64,000 nt of DNA from Adiantum capillus-veneris (taxonomy: Eukaryota > Streptophyta > Polypodiopsida > Polypodiales > Pteridaceae), in contig CM043957.1 in NCBI GenBank assembly GCA_014529385.2, positions 89,618,881 through 89,682,880 of the forward strand. The letters are read 5' to 3'. A model generated the notes under the pieces. That model saw nothing but the letters and a program-made list of their open reading frames with translations. It was not told where the DNA came from and ran no database searches. Shown here piece after piece: positions 33,501 through 44,344 of the stretch. Position 1 is the stretch's first letter. Every line of letters starts with the position of its first letter. The translations under genes were made by a program, and so were the position numbers.

Positions 33501-34926
33501 ATTGGAGTCATTGGCTCCCATTATCGGCTACATTTTGGAGGGTGAGTTTCCACAAGACTTCACGAAGGCTCAGAAGAAGAGACTCATGAAGAAGGCAAGT
33601 TTCTATCTCTTCCTAGAAGGCTCCCTCTATCAAAGAGGGAAGGATCAAGTGTGCAGAAGAGTACCAACTATCGAGGAAATTCCAGCCATTCTAAAAGGTT
33701 TGCATGAAGAGGCATGTGGTGGTCATTTTGCCCAAGAATCAACAGTGAAGAAGATTTTGCTTGCGGGGTATGTTTGGCCAAGCTTGCATGTGGATGTTCA
33801 ACATTGGTGTAAAAGCTGTCACAATTGTCAGATAAATGGAAATAGAAGGTTGGTGCATGGCCCGAGGCAAATAGTGCTTGCAAATGGACCCTTTGAAAAG
33901 TGGGGCATTGATGCTATGGGTCCTCTGCCTAGGACAAAAAATGGTAAACTCTACATTCTAGTGGCTGTAGACTATATGACTAGGTGGGTGGAAGCACAAA
34001 GTGTGGCAAAGGTAAATGAGAGGACAGTGAGCAAATTCGTCTACACTCACATTTGTTGTAGATTTGGCACACCTTTGGAGATTGTTTCTGATAATGGTCC
34101 AGGGTTTAGAAAGGGATTGCTCACAGAAGTCTGTGAAGAACTTCACATTCTACATCGTCACAGTACACCCTACTATCCCCAATCAAATGGTTTGGTAGAA
34201 AAAGCTAATGGTGTCATTGCAGGCATCATTAGAAAGATGGTGAAAAACAAGACAAAGTTGTGGGATGACTTCTTGGATGGTGCCTTGTGGGCGTATCGAA
34301 CCACATATAGGGAAGCCACGGAGTTCACACCATTTCACTTGGTCTATGGTCAAGAGGCTTTACAGCCAACTGAGCTAAACATTCCAACAATGCGACTTCA
34401 TGGCAAATCAGCACAAGATGGTCAAGAGGTATGGATGGATCGACTTCTTACGTTAGTGGAGCTTGAGTGGAAAAGAGAAGCAGCATATGAGTGCTACAAG
34501 AGGAAATCCACACAAGCGAAAGAAACGCACGACAAGAAACTGAAGGACAAAGGCATCAAGGAAGGAGAGCTTGTGCTAAGGTATGACAATCGACTTGACA
34601 ATTGTTTTGATGCCAAGTTTGAAACTAGATGGCAAGGGCCATACATAGTCAAGAAGGCTTTCAATTCTAGTTACTATCAGCTTATGGACTTGAATGGTAA
34701 AGAGCACTCCAGGAAGGTAAACGGGTATCGCTTAAAGCCCTATTTGAGTCGCCTTCTACCAAAGGATCTACCAAAGATCTGTCCAAAGGCCGCTGTCTCA
34801 TGTAAGTATTGTTACATAAAGCATGAGTGTAACTCCAGCCAAAATTCTGAGGGGCCAAACAATGAAAATCTCGTCAAGGACTCTGAAGCACTCTCTTTGG
34901 AAAAGATGCTCTATGATGGTACATGA
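30598..34926 (+). CDS. pol: Element 3 pol polyprotein: protease, RT, RNase H, second RNase H, integrase
   Basis: An open frame of 1442 codons. It follows a TAG at 30595-30597 and has no ATG at its start, so it was probably read as a gag-pol fusion. The protease is LVDGGAQICIM, with DGG at 142-144, and FILGRPWL. RT has WRVCVDYRPLNEATKRDHFP, CDGYSGYFQI and FIDDFCIYS (D531, D532). The RT-linked RNase H (about 640-780) has lost usual acidic residues: SSSVG where VDAS is normal, and TAENLF where TDH is normal. A second, archaeal-like RNase H (about 818-940) keeps FFDGAF (D823), NNEAEYD, KGDALLIV and EDADLLAQ. Integrase has HFAQ...CKSCHNC, then WGIDAMG (D1105), SDNGPGF (D1165) and GLVEKANG (E1201), with 35 residues between the last two. 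The C-terminal domain ends near residue 1390. Dual RNase H is the hallmark of Tat elements. Confidence 0.9.
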   Translation: MTNSNEVDMEANGIKRGRGKGKEKEGVPSQSDHGQGKKAKETKEAKRTRRRINLQDFPLGHGMAPYNLLEDMRGKGPDISWPQFLALCPQVRRDLTKAVSTRRKVKDSFPVVKIAHAEMNEDITPMLDCYIKGRLVRKGLVDGGAQICIMTEGLMQRLGMHIHETPEIKVKMANNSKARCVGICKNVFVEAFGIKKAVDFYVMSTKGSGYPFILGRPWLMKMQALQDWESGKLICRNDNHKKVVFDMKEQRQEELHEESSQSETEEGWTDSTSKEESSGSITEEESSIEVMGVRFKPSNQETSCQGLEEVGPQENEGVQDEGMLEGMLSTTLTKDEREEFKCVLRKFPRLFAKDYTDVRGVDAVQHKIELKPEATPKAQKVRRLGVIKEQALLKEVRKLLAAGFIYPVENSKWVSPVVVTPKKNEKWRVCVDYRPLNEATKRDHFPLPFQDEILNEVAGHEKYTVCDGYSGYFQIGIALEDQLKTTFIIPWGCYAFRVMPFGLTNAPGTFQRFMNMVFQAFFGKSIRVFIDDFCIYSSKSLHLQRVEEGLKKLYDMGGQLNPDKCHIGEDEVILLGHKVSYKGIEVDPSKAKALIELPSPKNLKEIISFIQKVKYMSRFIHLASELLHPLQKLTQQVEFAWSDELEEYFCNIKVILSELPTLMPPCWEYTFFVSSSVGRETIGVVLLQQDPHSTRMRPIYFASRVMNALERDYTKAELMMLSLMFAIRKFRSYLLPKPFVILTAENLFPWVSSQMNLSTRISKWIMELQEFQYSFKVEDSVRAQLAGILTYRVHEKEIKVPQVKTLPLPPPKSSPNAFTLFFDGAFRRATGKAEGGLVLLNPSGEVVMKEKVNLPGSTSNNEAEYDTLLHGLKMCIGQGIKRLMVKGDALLIVKQILGIWACKNESLRTKVHAIRKMFNQFEEVQLYHIPRKQNEDADLLAQQAVTCVEREVHVIMVAVAVKQPRYQGLESLAPIIGYILEGEFPQDFTKAQKKRLMKKASFYLFLEGSLYQRGKDQVCRRVPTIEEIPAILKGLHEEACGGHFAQESTVKKILLAGYVWPSLHVDVQHWCKSCHNCQINGNRRLVHGPRQIVLANGPFEKWGIDAMGPLPRTKNGKLYILVAVDYMTRWVEAQSVAKVNERTVSKFVYTHICCRFGTPLEIVSDNGPGFRKGLLTEVCEELHILHRHSTPYYPQSNGLVEKANGVIAGIIRKMVKNKTKLWDDFLDGALWAYRTTYREATEFTPFHLVYGQEALQPTELNIPTMRLHGKSAQDGQEVWMDRLLTLVELEWKREAAYECYKRKSTQAKETHDKKLKDKGIKEGELVLRYDNRLDNCFDAKFETRWQGPYIVKKAFNSSYYQLMDLNGKEHSRKVNGYRLKPYLSRLLPKDLPKICPKAAVSCKYCYIKHECNSSQNSEGPNNENLVKDSEALSLEKMLYDGT

Positions 34927-34939
34927 ATATACCATCATC

Positions 34940-34954
34940 CTGGGGGAGGGCTAA
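34940..34954 (+). promoter_or_regulatory. Element 3 polypurine tract
   Basis: 'ctgggggagggctaa' ends directly at the TG of the 3' LTR. It would prime plus-strand synthesis. Confidence 0.7.
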
Positions 34955-35326
34955 TGATAGCCGTTTTTTGGCTTTCCATAGTGGCCATAGTAAGCTACCT
35001 CACCCTATCAAATCACTCAAACACTGTGGTTACCCTCACCCTTTCACTGTATATAGGTGCGTGTGAGTTAGGGGACTTTTCCTATATCTCCTTACTGAAA
35101 TAAAAAACCCTCAATTAGTTAGTCATTGGGCTAGTTGAGCCAAAAAAATAAAAAATATAAAAAATATAAAAAATATAAGTATATTATGGCCCATGAGTAT
35201 GTAAATATTTCTTTGTATAGAAGGCCTAAATAAAAGATTTTTTCATAATTATTTTGGTATTTATTTAAATATTTCTACCTAGGTGTGCGTTATTTATGCT
35301 CTGTACATTGCCTCACCATTACCACA
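34955..35326 (+). repeat. Element 3 3' LTR, 372 bp
   Basis: A direct repeat of 29132-29493 with an extra A-rich 10-bp piece near 35150. It begins TGATAGCCG and ends ACCACA. It supplies the AATAAA for transcript ending. Confidence 0.9.
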
Positions 35327-36674
35327 ATTTTTCTTACCATTTTTCATACTCTTTATTCCATATAGAAATATTTTCATGTAAGCTTCTCTTATATTTGGTG
35401 TAACTCCACCCCAACAACAATCCAAAAAAACTAGTTTTATTTATGTGTATATTTTTTCACTATTGTGATTTTTCCCTTCTTACATCTATTTTGTTTTTTT
35501 TTCTAAAAAATTAGAACACAAAAAATATTTATCTTTTTATGGTAGCCTCATAATGAGAGATTTCTTTTGACCCCTTTATATTTTTTCCACTTATATTATT
35601 TATATTTGACATGTACATATTTTTTAGACTCCTCAATATTTGATTTTCTTAGTTGTACTATTCACTTATATCATGATCTCAATAATATCTTCAATTATAG
35701 ACCTACCAAATAAGGTCAAGGGTAGGTGGCATGCATACATGCACTATGGAGGGCTCACTGTTGGAGGTATTCAAAAGAATCATCCAAAGGACCCCACAAG
35801 GACCTTGTGAAGTGGAAAAAAACGATCGGTTTTGCTGAATTTTTAAAGTTCACTTGCTCTCCGAATTTGAAAAGGTGATACAAACAAAAGTTGTAGCTCG
35901 TGGGCTGAACTTTTGCCTCAAATTTTTTCATATTTTTTTGAGCTACGAGCTGTGAGCTATGATTTTATTAGTGGACCCCAGTTTTCCCATGTTATGCAGC
36001 CACACTCTCTCTTCCACTTTATCATTTTCCTCTTTCACACACACTTCTCCACTCATCATCCCCACCTCTCTCACCCCTCCTCTCTGCACCCTACTCACCT
36101 TCTCCTCAACCTTGAAGAATAAGAGAAACCATGGTGAACTCATACCTCCCACACACAATTCCATTCCAAAATTGACCACCTAGTCTCATTTTTCCTCCTC
36201 CAAATTACCCATATCTATTAAAAAACCACAAAATTCAGCCTCTTCTCTTAAACGACAGCATCATGGTGGTTGATTACTCAGCTTCAATTACCTTGTCTCT
36301 CAAGGAAGGTCAAGAGTGGAGAAAAAATGTACCGTCAAAGCTAGTGGACCGTCAACAAGCGTCAAAATTAGCCCTACTCAAGATACTTGGAGCATCAACC
36401 TTGTAAGAAATCCACCTTTTCTTCCCTCTTAAGAGTTTTTTCTTCCTTATTTGTATCCTACATGGATACTCCCATTGTAAATATCCAATTCCATTTGTAA
36501 ATTAATACTAACTCTACTAACACTAACCCACTATGAAAAGTCCTATCACCTCCATTTCTCTCCTCTCTCTTTCCCCACCAACTTCTTGATAATTCCAAGC
36601 AAAAGAAATTAGATAAATTGCTGAAAATCTAACCCAACCATGGTTAGAGGAGTAACCCTAGCCTTCAAAATTGC

Positions 36675-36682
36675 TATAAAAG
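36675..36682 (+). promoter_or_regulatory. TATA-box-like element of element 4 LTR
   Basis: TATAAAAG in 'ttgctataaaaggagggtg', about 1 kb upstream of the tRNA-Asp primer site and in the same orientation as element 4. Confidence 0.5.
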
Positions 36683-37335
36683 GAGGGTGTAGCTAGCACA
36701 AAAGGGGGAGCCATAAGCAAGAGCACTATGCTATAGCTTGAGAAGCCAAGCTCAACCTCTCTAGAAGGAGCTCTTGAGTGGAAGCTCATTGTCTTATGCA
36801 TGTGCATGTGTTGTAATAGGGGATTAGCAAGGGAACTCTATGCCATTGTAAGAGAGAGAGTGATCATTCAATTGAGAGTATGAAATCTATCATTTCTCCT
36901 ACTAGTGTAAGCCCAACATTTGCTGAATCAAGGAGGGTGGATTTGGACTAAGCTTGGATACTTTGTCTCCCTTCCAACGTGAAGTAATGGACAACAATGA
37001 TGCGTAAGTGTCTTGGTGTTTTTTGTTAAGTTCTTGATAGCTTGTCTCTGGTGTTGTCATCAATCTAGCCATAAATCCCACATACTGTAAGAGGGCGACA
37101 GGGTGGAGAGGACTCCCTTGGCCTTAAGACAGTGATTGGGGTGGCTTTTCTTGTGATGTGTTGTGGTGAAATTTACGCAAGCTATGTTGAACAAATACTA
37201 ATCTCACTTTGATTTGTCATGACAGATTTGTAAGGAGGTATTAATGCAACAAGCACCCCCTCCCCCTTTCTCTCTCTTTCTTAAATATATAGTTGTGTTT
37301 GCTTGATCATTGCCGATACGTTTCAAAGCAGCCCG

Positions 37336-37336
<1 letters not shown>

Positions 37337-37386
<50 letters not shown>
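37337..37386. repeat. (CT)n microsatellite, about 25 units
   Basis: A plain CT run, preceded by 'cccgag', in the presumed 5' transcribed part of element 4. Confidence 0.95.
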
Positions 37387-37389
<3 letters not shown>

Positions 37390-37674
37390 TTTTAGTGTGT
37401 GAGAGTGTTCCATTGGTGTTAGGGTTAGTGTAAATTCCTTGCTTGTTTGTGGGTTGCTCTAACGATTCTCCTCTTTTGCATCCTAGTTCGCTCTTAAACT
37501 AGGTGGTGCCCCTTGTGTAGTTGGGATTTGGCTGTGGGTTTGTTGTTTTGGTTTGTGTTGTGTTGTGCCCCAGCCCCATTGAGCAGTACGGGAGCCTTGA
37601 AGGGTGTTTAGAGGTTGCTCTTCTTGTTGCCCGCCCCGGACCGCCTCAACACGTGCGACATACGCGCACATTTT

Positions 37675-37691
37675 TGGCTCCGTTGCCGGGG
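37675..37691 (+). promoter_or_regulatory. Primer-binding site, tRNA-Asp type
   Basis: TGGCTCCGTTGCCGGGG differs by one base from TGGCGCCGTTGCCGGGG, the complement of the 3' end of plant tRNA-Asp(GUC). That site is the usual primer of Athila/Tat-group gypsy elements. It is preceded by five T, as is common in these elements. It fixes the orientation and 5' end of element 4. Confidence 0.8.
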
Positions 37692-38389
37692 AATGCCATA
37701 CACTAAGCTTGAATGGCACTCTGTTCTTCTTTTGTGGTGCAATTTCAATTGTAGGAAAGGTAAGGAAGGAGGGTGTGTGTGTTGAGAAGAAGGATTTGTG
37801 TTATACTGTGTATTTTTTTGTTAATGGAGTTTTCAAAGGTACTGTGTTTATTCTCTGTGTATTAAGGTTGTTAGTTTTCTGTGTAATGTAATGTACAGTA
37901 AGTAGGAAGTAGATCTGTGAGAGCTAATAGAGTGTGTTAGTGTGTAACAGTAGGTGTATTAGTTAGAAGTAGGTAGATAGAGTGTGTGTGTGTGTGTGCT
38001 CTCGCGCAGGCCGCGACGACCTTATCCTTATAAAAAATAAATTTAAAAAAAAATAAAGGTAGGATTGGGTCGAGAATATCTCCCAGACCCAAGCCCAAGC
38101 TCACGCTCAGGCCTAGGCCTTAGTCGCCTTTTAAAATTACGAATTTTAGCTTTACACGTAGCTAAAAATCGCATTTTTGAGGACCAACGGAACTTTAGAT
38201 GCCCAAAAATTGTGCTGTAAAGCACACAGCGACCCTCTAAGTGATACGCTCGTTTCGAGCTATCACACACTTTAATAAAAAAATCAAACATTAAAAACGT
38301 AAAAAACACGAGTGAAAACGGACGCTTAAAAAAGATAAGCGGTTAACCTTCGAAGTTATTCACTGACGATTGTAGGGTGCCAAACGCAC
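37692..38389 (+). other. Element 4 untranslated leader
   Basis: Lies between primer site and gag ATG. It contains a short TG run at 37985-37999 and AT-rich DNA; no gene is seen. The length (about 0.7 kb) is usual for Athila/Tat-type leaders. Confidence 0.5.
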
Positions 38390-40668
38390 ATGCATCTGCG
38401 CTCTGGTCATGTGCTAGAGACGGAGCAACTACAGAGAATTTTGACTTACGTGAGTTCTCAATATCCACCTACTTTAGGTTCCGAGCCCTCGGCGGGGACC
38501 CAAGGTAGTACAAACCAAGACCCGAACATAGCAGCTAGTGACTCTTCCTCTGACTACGACGTCATGGAGGGTTTACCAATGCCTAATCCTGATAGCTCAA
38601 GACAAGACATGCATGCCATGGGCCCGCGGTCCGGGCCGAGCGTGCTTAGCCGCCTGAAGGAAACCTTTAGTAGAGCCACTCTCTCCGAACATGGAGCTAA
38701 TGATGTAAATGAGGGGGGTGGGGAAGTAAATTCTCCATTCGTGACCAACATAGACCCTATACCGTTAGAGAATGTTCAAGTGAATTCTTCATTCACTGCA
38801 CCTCCTGACTCTTCAGAGATTTTCCCCTCCGAGGTCATATTACCCGATGGTAGAAGCCTTGCCGAAGTGAAAGAGGTTGAGCGATATATCCTTGCAGCGA
38901 GGGAAAAGGAAGTGGAGAGCTTACGCAAGGCGGAGCAATGAAGAGAGTTAAAAGAGAAAGCCCCTATGTCAATATCCTTGCTAAGAGAGCAATCGAGTGC
39001 TCCTGACTTAGCAACCGCTAAGGGCCAACCCCTAGAAAGCAACATTGCATCTAGCTCAAAGGACAACCCTAGCACCTCAATCCTAGATGGAGCATTCTTA
39101 AATGAGAACTGGGAGTATGAACTACAAATAGAGACTCTCACGACCTATACACAGGTCACACCTATCACGTGGGTTGGTTAGATGTCCTACAATCCACAAT
39201 GGGTGCTACTAGTGTGGAGGATCAACAACAAAGAGTTTGTGAGGTCATCCATAGGGTTCTCGAGTTAGAGAGACAGTACAAGGGGATCAACATGCCTGCA
39301 ACGGGTCTCATGAGATTCTTGGGTACAGGAAAGGCTAAACAACCGACCTTATCGCAAATGGAGACTCCCTCGGTAAGTCCGATGGATCCCCCATATGTTG
39401 TTTCGCCAGGGGTCTCGGTGCAATCTGAGCCCACAAGTGATAGATTTACCTTTCCAAGTCTAGCTCATCTTTCCCTTGATGACACCACGGCTACCATGCC
39501 TACCCCAATGATGGGCATGCCGAGAAACACGCCATGGACCTCATTTGTTAGTAAAGCACCACTACATGGTAGCTCAATGCTTGCAACAGTACCTACAAGT
39601 GTGTACCAATCGTATACACCTATGGGTCATCGCACTCATATAGTCCCTACCCCTCCCATTGTTTCAACTACCTATGCTCCACAACCACAACACCCAAGTT
39701 CTTATTTCCATGGGACTATACCGGCTAGCATTAGCATGTCACATCCAACGTCTGCTATGCCTAGGGCCACACATATGAACTTTGGACCACCACATGGCAC
39801 AACACTGTACCCAACGTGGAACCCAAGGGCTTCCTATGCGCCAAGCCCAATGCCAATACCTACTCCACATGTAGTCTCTAGAGTGCCTTCACCCACGGTG
39901 CCTACTCACTTAGGTGACTTGGCAACATTTGCTCAAGCTATTGGTCGATCTATTGCCGAGAATATGCATAACACGCCTGATAGAGAGCCTAGAAGTAAGG
40001 CAATACAAATAGCCAAGCTCACACAAAAATTTAGTGGAGACGGGGATGTGAGAAAGCATATCGAAGTGTTTGAACAAATATGTGATTCTCTAGGAGAACA
40101 CAATGACCTACATAAGAGTAATGATTTAAGCCTAACCTTAAGTGGGAAGGCAGGGGATTGGTATAGAACCCTAAGGGTGGAAGAAAAAACGATTTACCCT
40201 ACTCTTAGGAGACTGTTCTTGAAAGAATACATACAAGAGAGAGTACTTTGGGGTGTAGCCTCTCAGCTCCAGAAAGCCCAACGAGAGGAAGGACAGTCGG
40301 TGAGAGACTTTATTAGTCACTTGAAGCATTTAAATTCTCGTTGTAATCCAAATGAGCACTTCAACAATAACCAATTGCTTGATAGATTCATTAGGGGGTT
40401 ACAACATGAGGATATCTACAATGGCCTAGTCATTAGAGGTATCACCACTTGGGAAGCAGTCACCACCAATGCGATCCAATTGGAGGATAATTTAATGATT
40501 CAAGGAGAAAGAGTGTCTGTTGAGTCTAAATCTATTAGCTCACAAGCATCGGGGCATCAGCCAATGACCCTAAAGCCTATTTCTAAGGAGCCAAAGATAT
40601 CTAAGATGACTTTAGTAGATCTCTCCAAGGCTATTCAAGAGAGTCTTAGAGAAAATCATGCTCCATAG
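38390..40668 (+). pseudogene. Element 4 gag (N-terminal region and capsid domain)
   Basis: It starts MHLRSGHVLETEQL at an ATG. The same frame has a TGA at 38939 and runs on to 39181. Coding then shifts to the frame 39169-40668. A long Pro/Thr/Met-rich linker (about 39500-39900) precedes the retrotransposon gag domain: KFSGDGDVRKHIEVFEQICD, LSLTLSGKAGDWYR, LRRLFLKEYIQER and LLDRFIRGLQHEDIY. It would assemble the particle. One stop and one frameshift break it. Confidence 0.8.
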
Positions 40669-41929
40669 AACAATCATATGTATCCAAGAAGGGAGCAAAA
40701 ATGGTGCTCAGTATGCTATGGACCGCATAGTACCAATGAATGCCCTACTTTTAGAGTAAAATTAAATGGGAATTGAAATGCATGTGGAAGGTATGGTCAT
40801 CAAGCTAAGGATTGCATAGTATTTAAGCGCGCGATGGCCAATAGACCAACCTTAGCATGGACAGACACACCTTGAGTGCCTTCATTGATGCCAGCCCCAC
40901 CTCTTGAACAAACAGCACAACACATGGTACCTAGGATCCAAAATGTTGTTCGAACAACACCCTTACCACCTCTAGTGCTAGGACCGCAACCACCACATCC
41001 GAGAATCACTTCTGCAAATCAAGTGGATTGTGAGTCATCTATTTCTTGTTTGGAAGGCTGTGAGGAAGATATAGATCCTAGTATCACCTATGGGATGGAT
41101 GTGCTTGAAGAAAGTCCACAATACTACATGGAGGACTATTGGGGACAAGTCAAACCTGCATATCAAGTAGTTGCTCTTGCGGCAAGAGGCCAAAATATCA
41201 ATTACACTGCTAAGAGACCACCCTCTTCAATGCTATGAGTGTGAAGATCCACATCGTGTAGCCGAGTGTCCTATTAGGCTACAAAAGAACGCCACACTAA
41301 TGCAAACCAATCAAGCGAGCACGTCTACAATGCCGATACTCATGTGTAATCGATGTGGCATAGATCATTTGATCGCTCAATGTCCAAATAATCCAAATGC
41401 ACCGAAGATCACGCAGTTAAACTTGATTGAAGTTATTGAGGAGCCATCACTAAGGACACCTGTGGTACCAGTAAATGTACTCACACGATCGATGCTCCAA
41501 AAACAAAATTATCTTCTTAAGGAAAGAGACACGGCATCAATTGCCCAATCTCAGAAAAATAAGAAAACACAAAGAAAGAGATCGCAAAAAGCAGCGAAGT
41601 CAGACCCCAGTTCAAAGACCAACATAGGGACTGGTGACGACCCTGTATATATGAACGACGCTGAAGAGGATTTTGATTCAGGAGAAACCATGGAGACCAT
41701 AACAACCACTAAGATAGAAACCAACAAGGAAGATCTTCATGAGCCACAATGGCAAGGATCCAAGAAGAAGATAGGAACTTATCCAAACCCTACAGAGGAG
41801 ATTGAGCGAGTCAAGCAATTAAGGAGTTTGGTAGAAGATACCCAAAGGGATCTAGAACCAGCACCTAGCAAGATCGATATTATAGACACCGTGTTCCCTA
41901 CGCAACAACAACCCTCACCAAGTCCATAG
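40669..41929 (+). pseudogene. Element 4 gag C-terminus with several zinc knuckles
   Basis: Just past the gag stop one frame reads CSVCYGPHSTNECP, then after a stop CGRYGHQAKDC. Further on, a 252-codon frame has CYECEDPHRVAECP and CNRCGIDHLIAQCP. That is up to four Cys/His knuckles, three of them CX2CX3HX4C, one residue shorter than the usual CX2CX4HX4C. They would bind nucleic acid. Stops at about 40777 and 40874 and a frame change near 41200 break the region. Confidence 0.65.
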
Positions 41930-42340
41930 ACCCTTAGACATACCTAGTGTCATCCAAGAAGAAAGTGACTTAAAGTCATGGGAAAGTGGGCGTACTCACT
42001 TCTTGATAGAAAGAATGTTTACAGAGGGACTACCTGATCCTATCAAAGAAATGGAGATCCCATCTTCCCCACGTCAAGGGACTGAAGCTCAAAAGGTGCC
42101 GTTAAACATTGCCAAATTGATGGATTTCATGTCTTCAGAAGTTAGAACCACCATCATGTCCAAACTATATAAAGACCCTGAGCTAGTCTTAGCTCTTCGA
42201 GCCTTCCTCAATGGAGAACTAAAGTTTGGGCTACCACAATTTGCATAGATGGATGGAGCTGGGGAGATGCCAATAGAGGAGGAACACTTAGATCCACAAC
42301 CCAACCTAGATGAGAACCTTGTTATAGAAAGAAATACCTG
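41930..42340 (+). pseudogene. Element 4 gag-pol linker, decayed
   Basis: A frame at 42003-42248 has IMSKLYKDPELVLALRAFLN and similar helical sequence. No known domain. It is placed between the knuckles and protease in the same orientation. Confidence 0.4.
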
Positions 42341-43403
42341 TTAACAAGTTGGGACAATACTTTGAGGGTGATGAATCCAATGCGACCATACCAATCACTA
42401 CTAAGGGATTAACTGTGAAGGGAATCCTTGATGGTGGCGCTGGGGTTAGCATTGTGACTAAAAATAGCTGGGAAACTATGGGGAGACCTCACCTTTTGCA
42501 ACCACAACCATAGTATTGAAGATGGCCAATGGGTCTATTGTTAAACCTATTGGGATGCTAGAAGATCTCAAGATCAAGGTCTTTGGACATAAACTAAGGA
42601 TTACCTTCATTGTTATAGATTTCTCCAAACACACTATGGCATCGGAGATAATCTTAGGACGTCCTTTCATGAGGGAAGCAAAAATGGTGCATGACTGGTC
42701 TAAAACCCATGTCTACCTGCAGTTCCAAGATTCTGTCATTAGAGTGGATCTTGTGACGGGTCGAGCACATCCTCTAGGAAACAGGTTTATAATTGATCAT
42801 AGATCTGACACCACAATTCACTCGGCCCCATTGCAGTATTGTTACATGTGTAAAGCGGACACTGATGTTGGGGAAGATTCTCCTTATATGGATGTACTAC
42901 CTGGGATGACAGAGTTGGACAATGTGGATTGGGTCCATCTAGCAGCAACCATAGACACTTCGAGAAATAGGGGGACGACCTGGGTAACACCTGAGGGGGA
43001 TGAAATACCACCACTTGTACCCTTAAATATGCTAGAAGCACTGCATATAGCTTCTGATGATCTACAAGATGAAAGTTTGACTGGCATTGGAACCAATAGC
43101 GCCTCACAAGACTATAGCCCACACGATTTGGGGTCAAAATCATCAGTTGAAATTGACTCCGAGGACGAAGAATCTGAGTTAAAGCTTAGTGCAAATGTGG
43201 GGACAAACCATTCAGGGCCCAGTGGTAACCTAGATGACAATCTATCCAAGGGAGCAGAAGACACAAGTAGTGATTCATCTAGTGACTCTTCACTAGAGAT
43301 CGGCCATAATCGAGAATTAAACAAGAAGAGTAAGAGATATAAGAGGCGACGATATCGAGAAAATGTGCGTGCTAGAATAACTGAAAAGAAATCTACCGCA
43401 TAA
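42341..43403 (+). pseudogene. Element 4 aspartic protease with acidic extension
   Basis: GILDGGAGVSIVTKNSWE (active-site triad DGG at about 42430) is in one frame. After a frameshift near 42495 the rest continues as ANGSIVKPIGMLEDLKIKVF and SEIILGRPFMREAKMVHDW in the next frame. Its order and sequence resemble the minus-strand protease at 16.8-17.2 kb. A Ser/Asp/Glu-rich tail follows to 43403. Confidence 0.75.
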
Positions 43404-43441
43404 TGGCTTAATTATATAGGGGCTGTGATGCTCATCGGAAG

Positions 43442-43903
43442 TTGGTAGATAACTGGGGTGAATACCTTCAAAGCATTATGTGGTGTAGTCCACAACCCAT
43501 TGACATCGCACAACTAGAGGCTATAGAGAAGCAAAAGTTGAGCCGTACTGTAAGGAGACGACAAAATCGAGAGTTAGCTCAACAACAAAAGGAATCGGAA
43601 GTGAAATCACAATCCACAGAACAACAGGACTCCACAGACTTACACCCTGCACCTGAACATTTCAAATCCTATACCACAGAGGAACGTAAGGTTGTGTATA
43701 CAAAGGCTCAAAGAAAACCTATCGATGGGAGTAGTGGAGTCTATGACGGTCCAACGATAGTTAAGGAAATAGAGTTAGCAGACCCAGGAGAAGAGTCTAA
43801 ACCTGTTTTCATTGCCCAGGATCTGCTGACCGAGACTCAGGAGTGTGTACTTAAAGAAATTTTCAAGGAATTCAGGGATACCATAACTAGAGGATCAAGA
43901 TGA
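43442..43903 (+). pseudogene. Element 4 pre-RT segment, truncated
   Basis: A 153-codon frame ending PVFIAQDLLTETQECVLKEI then FKEFRDTITR. This is the segment that precedes RT in gypsy polyproteins ('...L..ef.D.f'). RT should start within some tens of codons, but homology stops at about 43890. The element is cut here. Confidence 0.6.
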
Positions 43904-44344
43904 TCCCCTTGTTCATCACCACTGTAGCTTTCATTTGTGTCAGTTACGTTGTCATTCATTATGGATTTCTCACAAGAATATTAGGCCATCGAACATCACT
44001 CCGCAATGAGCTTTGGAGAGATGTAGTATCCATTGTAGAAAAGGGAGGACCACATCCTTCAAACATTCCTCCACTAGTATAGATACATTTCCTTGCCCTA
44101 TCTTTGTACTGCCACAAGTGGAATCAGCATTTGTTCTACATACACAACCAATATAAAAAATTTCATTATCAAGTATTATATGCACTTTCTCCCCATATTC
44201 AAAGTCCATCCTGTAAGTTGAAAAGAAACACCTTGTTAAGTTCATATCTATAGATAAATTCTCTTTGAAAAAAAATGTGCAATTTACATTACACATTACA
44301 CAAGGGTTGTGAATACTATATCTCTATAGACATTGCTATATTAG
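43904..44344. other. Spacer between truncated element 4 and satellite block
   Basis: AT-rich, no coding homology seen on either strand. Confidence 0.4.

Larger units (their letters stand above)
29132..35326 (+). mobile_element. Element 3: near-complete Tat-like Ty3/gypsy retrotransposon with both LTRs
   Basis: Two direct repeats beginning TGATAGCCG and ending TACCACA enclose gag and pol in the right order (gag, protease, RT, RNase H, second RNase H, integrase). A purine tract precedes the 3' LTR. Total length is about 6.2 kb. The five bases outside each LTR (GACAC and ATTTT) do not match, so no target-site duplication is seen. Lesions in gag (stop, frame change) and a TAG at the gag-pol boundary suggest it is dead, but pol is a single open frame. 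Confidence 0.9.
35327..37674 (+). mobile_element. LTR-like region upstream of element 4
   Basis: No coding homology. It has 'gagctacgagctgtgagctatgattttat' and 'tggacccca' near 35940-35980, both echoed near 26320-26360. It also holds TATAAAAG at 36675, a short ATG with a GTAAGT donor-like site near 37000, and a CT run at 37337-37386. It ends at the primer site of element 4 (37675). I read most of 35.7-37.67 kb as the 5' LTR and any upstream exon-like leader of element 4. The left end is not defined; 35327-35700 is plain AT-rich DNA. Confidence 0.45.

Noticed and set aside
37620-37700. Possible tRNA gene because of the tRNA-Asp-like sequence
   Set aside because: Only the 17-nt complement of the tRNA 3' end is present, in the expected place for a primer-binding site; no cloverleaf can be formed.
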